Of a stretch of 7,500 bases of DNA, positions 1 through 5,348 are shown piece by piece. Source of the DNA: Thiotrichaceae bacterium (GTDB lineage Bacteria > Pseudomonadota > Gammaproteobacteria > Thiotrichales > Thiotrichaceae). How positions within the stretch are numbered: position 1 is the first letter of the stretch; each line of letters begins with the position of its first letter. The notes beneath the pieces are model-generated. The model had not been told where the DNA came from, ran no database searches, and saw nothing but the letters and a program-made list of their open reading frames with translations. A program made the position numbers and the translations under genes. Where the stretch lies: contig JALVEA010000406.1 of NCBI GenBank assembly GCA_027008665.1, positions 1 through 7,500 of the forward strand, in the 5' to 3' direction.

Positions 1-507
1 GGGATACCAAATATCAGCATGATCAGGGAATTGAATCTGTAATTTTTTTTTATTCCAAAGCTTATATAACGCTCGCACCCAACCTGTATTGAGCCAGAGA
101 TGCAAAAAGGCTAATTCTCTTTCAGGTTTGCCTTTTGGATTGATTCGACGACAAGATGTGATGCCAATCTGAGGATGTTGTTGTGCAAAATGGAGCATTG
201 CATCAATGGCTTTGCTTTGAGTTAAGATTACATCGGGGTTTAAAAATAATAAATACTCACCTTTTGCGTGATCTGCCCCTAGATTACAGCCATTTGAAAA
301 ACCATAATTGCCTGTATTTGCAATGAGTTTAATCTGTGGGAATTGTTGTTGAAAGCGATCAAACTGTCCATCTTGTGAGTCATTATCTACCACAATAATT
401 TCATAATCTAATGCAGGTGGATGCTGTTGAAAGGATTGCAGGCATTTTTTTAGCACTGACCAGCTTTTGTAATTCACACTAATAATGGAAAGGGTTGGAT
501 TATTCAT
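1..507 (-). CDS. Family 2 glycosyltransferase, WbbL/COG1216-like (partial, C-terminus beyond window)
   Basis: Reading the minus strand from the ATG at 507 gives 169 codons, open to base 1. The protein starts MNNPTLSIISVNYKSW, the usual first beta strand of a GT-A fold. Next come VVDNDSQDG (residues 39-47), which binds the nucleotide sugar, then NTGNYGFSNGCNLG (64-77) and LLFLNPDV (86-93), where NPD stands in for the DxD metal site. This order is typical of rhamnosyl- and other sugar transferases that build O-antigen, capsule or exopolysaccharide at the cytoplasmic face of the inner membrane. The donor and acceptor sugars cannot be read from sequence. The gene starts 7 bases after the stop of the MFS gene and is probably cotranscribed with it. 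The family call is firm; the pathway is inferred. About half of a usual 280-330 residue protein is present. Confidence 0.9.
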   Translation of the reverse strand, partial: MNNPTLSIISVNYKSWSVLKKCLQSFQQHPPALDYEIIVVDNDSQDGQFDRFQQQFPQIKLIANTGNYGFSNGCNLGADHAKGEYLLFLNPDVILTQSKAIDAMLHFAQQHPQIGITSCRRINPKGKPERELAFLHLWLNTGWVRALYKLWNKKKLQIQFPDHADIWYP

Positions 508-514
508 TGTTTTG

Positions 515-1678
515 CTATCCAATAATCGCTTCTTTGCCTGCTTGAGGTTGATTAGGGACATTCAAAGCGAGTAGTAGTGATACAACCGCCATTGCTGCAC
601 CGATGTAAAAAACAAGCGTTGGTGATTGCATCCATAATACACCAAAGATAACGGGAATAACGACTGCGGCAATATGGTTAATGGTAAAAGATACCCCTGC
701 TGTTGAGGCAATATCCGCAGGATCAGCTATTTTTTGGAAATAGGTTTTTTGTGCAATGGCCATTGCAAAAAAGAGGTGATCAAGAATGTATAAAACTATT
801 GCAATATTTGAATTTTCTACCAGTGCGTAACCCGTAAAAATGGCAATTAATCCTAGATATTCAATAATTAATGCACGGCGTTCGCCAATAATACCGATCA
901 GTTTGCCAATACGTGGGGCTAAGAAAATATTAAAAACAGCATTGACTAAAAATAACAAAGAGACTGCGCCGACACCAAAGCCGAATTTTTCTACCATTAA
1001 AAAACCTGCGAAAACAACAAAAATCTGTCGTCTAGCACCGCCCATAAATTGCAAAGCATAGTAGAGCCAATAGCGTTTTCTCAAAATAATTTTTTTATGT
1101 TGATAGACTTTTTCAGGAAAATGGGGGAAATAATGCCAACTATAAAAGGCGATGAAAATGGAAATACTGCCCCCTAGTAGGTAAATCCATTTGAAATCAA
1201 GCTTTAATTGTTCAAATAGAATCCATACCAAGGTAAAGGCAATAATAGAAGCGATTGATTTTGCAGCAATGATTTTTCCAAAAAACTCAGGTGCTTCCTT
1301 TTTATCTATCCATTGTAAAGACAGGGAGTTTTGTAGTGTCTCAAGGTAATGAAAGCCAATCGACATTAAAATAGTAGTGAGATAAAAGCCGATAGCCACA
1401 GGATAAAACCCTGTTAATAGCGTCCCTAACCCTAATATAATTAAGGAAATGTATGCCATACGTTGTTCACGTATCAGCAGTAGGACAAAGATTAAAGTAA
1501 AGGCTAAAAAACCAGGGACTTCGCGCAAGCTTTGTAATAGACCAATTTCAGCTCCTGTAAAATGAGCACGTTCAATCGCAAAATTATTGAGTAAATTAAC
1601 CCAGATAGCAAAGCTCATAGCAGAGCCAATGGAAATTAATAGCAACAGAAACTGAGGGGATTTTTTTTTAATTAGCAT
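515..1678 (-). CDS. Major facilitator superfamily transporter
   Basis: A 387-residue, very hydrophobic protein with about 11-12 predicted membrane helices split into two halves. Between them is a basic loop rich in Lys/His (HKKIILRKRYW, near residue 200), as usual for MFS carriers. Arg/Lys-rich cytoplasmic turns (LIREQRM after the second helix, GERRALI in the second half) also fit. The substrate is unknown and I see no drug-efflux or sugar-porter signature that I trust. The frame extends upstream to an ATG at 1729, but I choose the ATG at 1678. MLIKKKSPQFLLLL is a normal start into TM1, and the likely promoter lies at 1705-1731, inside the longer version. A glycosyltransferase follows after 7 bases, so a role in moving an envelope precursor or a small metabolite is possible but unproven. 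Confidence 0.88.
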   Translation of the reverse strand: MLIKKKSPQFLLLLISIGSAMSFAIWVNLLNNFAIERAHFTGAEIGLLQSLREVPGFLAFTLIFVLLLIREQRMAYISLIILGLGTLLTGFYPVAIGFYLTTILMSIGFHYLETLQNSLSLQWIDKKEAPEFFGKIIAAKSIASIIAFTLVWILFEQLKLDFKWIYLLGGSISIFIAFYSWHYFPHFPEKVYQHKKIILRKRYWLYYALQFMGGARRQIFVVFAGFLMVEKFGFGVGAVSLLFLVNAVFNIFLAPRIGKLIGIIGERRALIIEYLGLIAIFTGYALVENSNIAIVLYILDHLFFAMAIAQKTYFQKIADPADIASTAGVSFTINHIAAVVIPVIFGVLWMQSPTLVFYIGAAMAVVSLLLALNVPNQPQAGKEAIIG

Positions 1679-1704
1679 GGTGTCTTTTCTATAGATGGCG
1701 TTGG

Positions 1705-1731
1705 AGTATAGCAGAAATACTTTATACACAA
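1705..1731 (-). promoter_or_regulatory. Putative extended -10 promoter for the MFS/glycosyltransferase operon
   Basis: On the minus strand TTGTGT (1731-1726) is followed after 15 bases by TATACT (1710-1705), preceded by TG one base upstream (TGCTATACT), an extended -10 element. Transcription would begin near 1698, about 20 bases before the ATG at 1678. The -35 match is modest and the spacing is short, so this is a reasoned prediction only. Confidence 0.4.
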
Positions 1732-1789
1732 TACAATTGCAAATACTGCTTGCTTGGAGCTTCTTAAGTCTTTATGCATATCAAATCAA

Positions 1790-1816
1790 TTGAGTGGAGT
1801 ATACTGCTGGTATAAA
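1790..1816 (+). promoter_or_regulatory. Putative extended -10 promoter for the GNAT gene
   Basis: TTGAGT (1790-1795) is followed after 15 bases by TATAAA (1811-1816) with an extended -10 TGG just upstream (1808-1810). Transcription would start near 1823, leaving a leader of about 33 bases before the ATG at 1856. The architecture mirrors the divergent promoter at 1705-1731, including the 15-base spacer. Confidence 0.45.
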
Positions 1817-1855
1817 ATTAATTTTATTTAAAATCATTGGTTTAATAGACAAAGT

Positions 1856-2446
1856 ATGGCTAAAATAAAAATAGCAAAATTAAAAACGAATCGTCTTATC
1901 CTGCGTCAATGGTGTGATGCTGATTTTCTTCCTTTTGCAATGCTTAATGCGGATGCAAAGGTTATGGAATATTATCCTCAAACTTTGAATGAATCTGAAA
2001 GTAATGCAATGGCAAAGAAACTAAAACAGCTTATCAAACAAAAGGGGTGGGGCTTATGGGCTGTAGAAGAGCAAGCAACAGGTCAATTTATTGGTTTTGT
2101 TGGTTTGCATGAGCCTGTTTATGATTTACCAGTCGCCTTGCCATGTGTAGAAATAGGTTGGCGATTGGCTCATTCGTATTGGGGAAAAGGCTATGCCAGC
2201 GAAGCGGCGCGTATTGTGTTGAAATTTGCTTTTACTGAGCTAAAGTTGAAAGTTGTTTATTCTTTTACCTCTGTGATTAATAAAAAATCAGAAGCGGTTA
2301 TGAAGCGCTTGGGTATGAAAAATAGCTATCAAAATTTTGCACATCCGATGCTTCCAGAGGGTGATCCGTTAAGTGAGCATCTGCTTTATAAAATGGAATG
2401 GCAGTTTTTTAACTCAGAAAAAGTGGGCGAAATATTTTATAGCTGA
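1856..2446 (+). CDS. GNAT family N-acetyltransferase, RimJ/RimL type
   Basis: A 196-residue protein of normal length for this family. It opens with LKTNRLILRQW (residues 9-19), the standard first strand of the Acetyltransf_3 fold. The acetyl-CoA pyrophosphate-binding motif A is visible as EIGWRLAHSYWGKGYASEA (99-117), where WGKGYA is the Q/RxxGxG/A loop. Residues 142-154 (NKKSEAVMKRLGM) match the conserved N-x-x-S-x-x-V-x-x-K-x-G-M segment. HPMLPEGDPLSEHLLYKMEW near the C-terminus is also usual. Such enzymes transfer acetyl from acetyl-CoA to an amino group, either on a protein N-terminus or on a small molecule; the acceptor here is unknown. The Shine-Dalgarno before the ATG is weak (AAAG). 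A hairpin at 2478-2508 ends the unit, which appears monocistronic. Confidence 0.92.
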   Translation: MAKIKIAKLKTNRLILRQWCDADFLPFAMLNADAKVMEYYPQTLNESESNAMAKKLKQLIKQKGWGLWAVEEQATGQFIGFVGLHEPVYDLPVALPCVEIGWRLAHSYWGKGYASEAARIVLKFAFTELKLKVVYSFTSVINKKSEAVMKRLGMKNSYQNFAHPMLPEGDPLSEHLLYKMEWQFFNSEKVGEIFYS

Positions 2447-2477
2447 AAATTAATGCTATGTCAGTTGTTCTATTGTT

Positions 2478-2508
2478 AAAAACATCATCATTTAATAATG
2501 ATGTTTTT
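2478..2508 (+). terminator. AT-rich rho-independent-like terminator after the GNAT gene
   Basis: AAAAACATCAT (2478-2488) pairs perfectly with ATGATGTTTTT (2498-2508) around a 9-base loop, and the right arm ends in a T run. The stem is 11 bp with only two G/C pairs, so it is weak but well placed, 32 bases after the stop codon. The T run pairs with the A run, so it might act in both directions; no gene reads into it from the right. Confidence 0.6.
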
Positions 2509-2536
2509 GTTATAAGAACTCAATTCAGGCTACACT
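2507..2536 (+). promoter_or_regulatory. Putative sigma70 promoter for the FAD oxidoreductase gene
   Basis: TTGTTA (2507-2512) is followed after 18 bases by TACACT (2531-2536), each matching 4 of 6 consensus bases. Transcription would begin near 2543, about 30 bases before the TTG start. It abuts the preceding terminator, consistent with an independent unit. Confidence 0.35.
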
Positions 2537-2559
2537 CTCTATCTACTTAAAATTTAAGC

Positions 2560-2575
2560 AAGGAGAAGCATTTTG
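2560..2575 (+). promoter_or_regulatory. Shine-Dalgarno fixing a TTG start
   Basis: AAGGAG at 2560-2565 lies 7 bases before TTG at 2573-2575. The GxGxxA FAD motif begins only a few residues into this frame, so no later ATG could be the start without destroying the FAD site. Confidence 0.85.
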
Positions 2576-3703
2576 ACAAAAAAAATTACTATTATAGGGG
2601 CAGGTTTTGCTGCTTTAACTGCTATTAAAACATTACGCAAGCGTTCTCAATCGCTTGAAATTACTGTGATTGCGCCTAAAGCAGTGTTTATTTATATGCC
2701 CAGTCTTATATGGATTCCATCAGGTAAGCGGAGTGCAGAGGATGTTCGGATTGATCTAACGTCCTTTTTTAGCAAAAATAATATTAAATTTCATGCAGGT
2801 ACGGTCGAGGCAGTAAAAGATGGAGGTCGTACGGTGGTGACTGAAAAGGGAGAAGTGAGTAATGATGCTTTGCTAGTGGCAAGTGGCGGACGTTTTATTA
2901 AAAAACTTGCAGGTATCGAACACGCAATTACTATTTGCGAAGGTATTGATGCGGCTGAAAAAATGCGGGATCGGATTAAAGCAATGCAGGGAGGGACGAT
3001 TACATTAGGGTTTGGCGGTAATCCTAAAGAGCCTTCTGCGATGCGTGGAGGACCGATGTTTGAATTATTATTTGGTCTGGATACACAATTACGTCAAGAA
3101 AAGCGACGTGATCAATTTAAATTGATCTTTTTCACACCGTCTCCAACCCCAGGGAAACGTCTTGGTGCAGGAGCGGTTGATGCTATTTTAGCGGAGATGA
3201 AAAAGCGTGATATTGATACCCATCTTGGGCATAAAATAAAATGTTTTGAAAGCAATAAAATAGTGACGGAAGGTGGGGATATTAATACTGATTTAATCAT
3301 CTTTATGCCAGGTATGACAGGACCATCCTTTATGGCTAATTCGGACTTTCCAGTGAGTAGCGGTGGGCTGATCCAAGCGGATAAATATTGTAAAGTAACT
3401 ACGATGGAGCATGTTTATGTCGCGGGTGATTCGGGGAGTTATCCAGGCCCTGCTTGGCAACCCAAACAAGCACATATGGCAGATTTGCAAGCAGTGGCTG
3501 CGGTTAATAATTTAATGGATGAGTTTGAAGGAAAAGCGGCCACTCATACCTTTAAATTTGAATTGATGTGCATTATTGATTCGCTGAATAAAGGTTCTTT
3601 AGTTTTTCGCAATGAAAAACGTACCCTTATGTTACCCCCCTTGGGTTTATTGCATTTATCAAAAAAATTCTTTGAGTGGTGGTATTTGCGCGCTTATCGT
3701 TAA
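2573..3703 (+). CDS. FAD-dependent oxidoreductase, sulfide:quinone reductase-like, lacking one redox cysteine
   Basis: The 376-residue protein has an N-terminal dinucleotide fold, KKITIIGAGFAALTA (residues 3-17), with the GxGxxA FAD motif. A second FAD contact is HVYVAGDSGSYPGPAWQPKQ (280-299). The C-terminal region is FKFELMCIIDSLNKG (327-341), and a tail rich in aromatic and basic residues (KKFFEWWYLRAYR) could sit on the membrane surface. This is the layout of sulfide:quinone reductases and NDH-2-type enzymes, which pass electrons to quinone. Cys333 fits the C-terminal redox Cys of SQR. The other Cys is expected near the PAYE-like segment, but here that stretch (SAMRGGPMFE, 155-164) has none; the remaining cysteines are 122, 224 and 273. 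The start is TTG at 2573, supported by AAGGAG (2560-2565) 7 bases upstream. The substrate, sulfide or otherwise, is uncertain. Confidence 0.85.
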   Translation: MTKKITIIGAGFAALTAIKTLRKRSQSLEITVIAPKAVFIYMPSLIWIPSGKRSAEDVRIDLTSFFSKNNIKFHAGTVEAVKDGGRTVVTEKGEVSNDALLVASGGRFIKKLAGIEHAITICEGIDAAEKMRDRIKAMQGGTITLGFGGNPKEPSAMRGGPMFELLFGLDTQLRQEKRRDQFKLIFFTPSPTPGKRLGAGAVDAILAEMKKRDIDTHLGHKIKCFESNKIVTEGGDINTDLIIFMPGMTGPSFMANSDFPVSSGGLIQADKYCKVTTMEHVYVAGDSGSYPGPAWQPKQAHMADLQAVAAVNNLMDEFEGKAATHTFKFELMCIIDSLNKGSLVFRNEKRTLMLPPLGLLHLSKKFFEWWYLRAYR

Positions 3704-3867
3704 AAGTAAAAGGTATTGAGTCCAACCGTCTCTAAAACTCGTATTGCGGTCATCTGACTATTGATTATATTTCCCCCTGTCTATTATTGTTTATGCGTAT
3801 TTTATGTCTTTTATTTGATGAAATACCTAATTGTAGATTAAATTTATAAAATAGATAGGGAGAAATA

Positions 3868-3897
3868 ATGTGCATGATTTGCCAACTGCGTCTATAG
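3868..3897 (+). other. Possible 9-codon leader ORF upstream of the sensor gene
   Basis: ATG at 3868 is preceded by GGGAG (3858-3862) at 5 bases and encodes MCMICQLRL before a TAG at 3895-3897. The ribosome site is better than the peptide is long, and two of nine residues are Cys. It lies 79 bases before the sensor gene and overlaps the promoter proposed at 3879-3908, so both cannot serve the same transcript. It may be chance; no homology can be claimed at this length. Confidence 0.2.
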
Positions 3898-3908
3898 TTT
3901 TTTATATT
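3879..3908 (+). promoter_or_regulatory. Possible sigma70 promoter for the sensor gene
   Basis: TTGCCA (3879-3884) and TATATT (3903-3908) are separated by 18 bases, giving a leader of about 60 bases before the ATG at 3977. The region is AT-rich, so -10-like hexamers are common and this is weak evidence. Confidence 0.25.
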
Positions 3909-3976
3909 AATAATCCCCTTATTATGAAGGATATAACAAGTTTTTTTGATAATAAGCACTTGATACTGAGGAAAAC

Positions 3977-4861
3977 ATGCTAAAACAACTCGAAATTTTT
4001 ATTGTTGCGATGATGTTTGTGTTGATTACGGCCATTATTTTAATCATCTATACAGTAGAAAGAGGGCAGGAGTTCAAGAATCATCAAAGTATGATTCAAA
4101 AAGCGGCAGTTCATGGAGCTGCTTATGCGATTAAATTACAATTATCAAATAAACATCGGCATGTACGCTTATTTTTGAATGAATATGAACGGCTTGTGAC
4201 GCACTTAGTTAATTTTCCGACCGATGATAAAACGGCGATGGATATAAAAGCGCGTTTACAGCAACGCTTTTCTGATTTTTTTACTTACACTGTGACTAAT
4301 CAAAAAGGTGTCCCGATATTATTTGATCTTGATGAATTAGTGGGTAATGCATGTCGGCATGATTTGAAGGCTTTTTTTGAGACAGTGACTAAAAAGAAAA
4401 CAGCCTTAAATAAGGTTTTTGTACATCCACAACCTTATCATTATCACTATGATATTATGGCTCCTCTATCTTTGAAGGGGGCGGGTATGCATATCTTTTT
4501 TGTTAGTTTCTATTTGCGAGATATTACTGATATCTTGAGAACACATGAAATTCCAGGGCAGAATTTGATATTGGTTAAGCAATCTGATCTATCGTTAATT
4601 GAGATGGATAAACAAGGTGCTAGAGATAAGTTAGTAACGCATGAGCCTCGTTTGAGTAAAGCGGAATTGCAAAGTGTTCGGGTGTATGAAAATATCCCTG
4701 ATACTGATTGGCGCTTGATTAATTTACCTGATATTGCTTTTGAGAAAAAATATCTGCGAGGCTTATGGAAAGAGGCGATGATTATTATCTCTGTCGTAAC
4801 TTTAGCATTATTATTGCTTATTTTTTTATCATCTCAATATTTGGCAAGAAAATCTCATTGA
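3977..4861 (+). CDS. Two-TM membrane protein with periplasmic Cache-like sensor domain and no output domain
   Basis: The 294-residue protein has TM1 at about residues 7-26, a large soluble segment (27-265) and TM2 at about 266-286, then only some eight residues (QYLARKSH) before the stop. The central part resembles the periplasmic sensing domains found before GGDEF, histidine kinase or chemoreceptor modules. It has an amphipathic helix after TM1, a His/Tyr-rich stretch VHPQPYHYHYDIMAPL (149-164), and a closing strand PDTDWRLINL (241-250) typical of dCache domains. No GGDEF, EAL, kinase or methyl-accepting domain follows. In the +1 frame from 4845 only 11 more codons (QENLIDLELTF) are open before TAA at 4878. 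GAGGA (3968-3972) supports the ATG. It could be a genuine standalone sensor that works through a partner, or a truncated receptor. The ligand is unknown. Confidence 0.8.
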   Translation: MLKQLEIFIVAMMFVLITAIILIIYTVERGQEFKNHQSMIQKAAVHGAAYAIKLQLSNKHRHVRLFLNEYERLVTHLVNFPTDDKTAMDIKARLQQRFSDFFTYTVTNQKGVPILFDLDELVGNACRHDLKAFFETVTKKKTALNKVFVHPQPYHYHYDIMAPLSLKGAGMHIFFVSFYLRDITDILRTHEIPGQNLILVKQSDLSLIEMDKQGARDKLVTHEPRLSKAELQSVRVYENIPDTDWRLINLPDIAFEKKYLRGLWKEAMIIISVVTLALLLLIFLSSQYLARKSH

Positions 4862-4868
4862 TTTAGAG

Positions 4869-4999
4869 CTAACATTTTAACCTTCACAGTGCTACTATTC
4901 TCGGCTGTCGCACTTTTAAGGAACGAGGATTCAATCTGCGTCAAGTTTTAAGTAGAAAAGTCATAATAAATCTAACCAAATAAGCGAGTAAAATGTTAG
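4869..4999. repeat. Perfect 11-bp inverted repeat with 109-base spacer
   Basis: CTAACATTTTA (4869-4879) is the exact reverse complement of TAAAATGTTAG (4989-4999). The left arm begins 8 bases after the sensor gene stop. A second imperfect pair (4919-4930 with 5021-5032, 11 of 12 bases) crosses it rather than nesting, so a single simple hairpin cannot include both. Confidence 0.6.
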
Positions 5000-5060
5000 A
5001 TTGATTGCGTCCTCCTACTTATCCTCATTCCTAAGCAAATAAACTATATCTCAAAAATAA

Positions 5061-5105
5061 ACCTTGAAGGTGTGAAATATTCACATTATTAAACGATTTC
5101 AAGGT
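5061..5105. promoter_or_regulatory. Nested inverted repeats, possible operator
   Basis: The outer arms ACCTTGAA (5061-5068) and TTCAAGGT (5098-5105) enclose a 15-base palindrome TGTGAAATATTCACA (5071-5085), which has 6-bp arms around ATA. The palindrome looks like a CRP/FNR-family half-site pair (TGTGA/TCACA), but the spacer is 5 bases rather than the 6 of classical CRP sites. It could be a regulator-binding site or an RNA hairpin. Confidence 0.35.
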
Positions 5106-5175
5106 ATAAAATAAACCGTAAGGAATAGGAATTGAGCAACATATTATTCTTCTGGCTTGTCATTTTGGTCTCTAC

Positions 5176-5189
5176 TTGAACCACTTCAA
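5176..5189. promoter_or_regulatory. Palindrome TTGAA-N4-TTCAA, possible regulator site
   Basis: TTGAACCACTTCAA has 5-bp arms around four bases, the geometry of FNR-type boxes (TTGAT-N4-ATCAA) with one changed base per arm. It lies about 155 bases before the chosen tssK start. Short palindromes of this size can arise by chance in AT-rich DNA. Confidence 0.25.
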
Positions 5190-5285
5190 TCATTATTAAG
5201 ACACACTGTAATCTTCTTGAAATAACATATCAAAAGAAAATTATTTCGCCATATCAATACGTTGTTAAATTACCCTCCTGAGGCA

Positions 5286-5327
5286 TTTCTATCAATTTAA
5301 TGAATAGATATGTCGGATAGATAGAAA
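5286..5327 (+). promoter_or_regulatory. Inverted repeat in the probable tssK leader
   Basis: TTTCTATC (5286-5293) and GATAGAAA (5320-5327) form 8-bp arms with a 26-base loop. The right arm ends 5 bases before the tssK Shine-Dalgarno at 5333-5337. If transcribed, a hairpin here would sit beside the ribosome site, so an effect on translation or use as an operator are both possible. Confidence 0.35.
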
Positions 5328-5332
5328 ATAAT

Positions 5333-5348
5333 GAGGATTGTATTAGTG
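5333..5348 (+). promoter_or_regulatory. Shine-Dalgarno favouring a GTG start for tssK
   Basis: GAGGA at 5333-5337 is followed after 8 bases by GTG at 5346-5348. The upstream ATG at 5331 overlaps this site and is itself preceded only by A-rich sequence, so the GTG is the better start. Confidence 0.7.

Larger units (their letters stand above)
4862..5345 (+). other. Gene-free, inverted-repeat-rich region upstream of the T6SS operon
   Basis: These 484 bases have stops in all frames and no recognisable gene or RNA. They contain several inverted repeats. CTAACATTTTA (4869-4879) pairs with 4989-4999. ACCTTGAA (5061-5068) pairs with 5098-5105. TGTGAAATATTCACA lies at 5071-5085, TTGAA-N4-TTCAA at 5176-5189, and TTTCTATC (5286-5293) pairs with 5320-5327. 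AAAATAAACC occurs twice (5054-5063 and 5108-5117). The stretch probably holds the T6SS promoter and operators and may include remnants of lost coding sequence. I could not identify a convincing -35/-10 pair for tssK; TTGAAA at 5217-5222 with an AT-rich -10 region near 5241 is the best of a poor set. Confidence 0.6.

Noticed and set aside
840..1061. Plus-strand 73-codon ORF inside the MFS gene
   Set aside because: It is antisense to a clear membrane transporter, has low-complexity Lys/Pro-rich content, no ribosome site and no recognisable domain.
3112..3490. Two minus-strand ORFs (3112-3300 and 3293-3490)
   Set aside because: Both lie antisense to the well-supported FAD oxidoreductase and have no protein-like features.
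3765..3959. Minus-strand 64-codon ORF in the gap before the sensor gene
   Set aside because: The translation is Ile/Asn/Lys-rich, as expected from AT-rich non-coding DNA, and I see no convincing ribosome site or domain.
4845..4880. Frameshift continuation of the sensor gene (QENLIDLELTF)
   Set aside because: The +1 frame ends after about 11 more codons, and no downstream frame encodes an output domain, so a single sequencing error does not restore one.
4881..4921. Possible terminator after the sensor gene (AGTGC/GCACT with outer CCTT/AAGG arms)
   Set aside because: The core stem is only 5 bp with a 17-base loop and an internal mismatch bubble; the T run is short and inside the stem.
5153..5170. 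Possible sigma54 promoter (TGGCTTGTCATTTTGG)
   Set aside because: The -24-like TGGC is present but the -12 element is TTGG rather than TTGC, and no other support was found.
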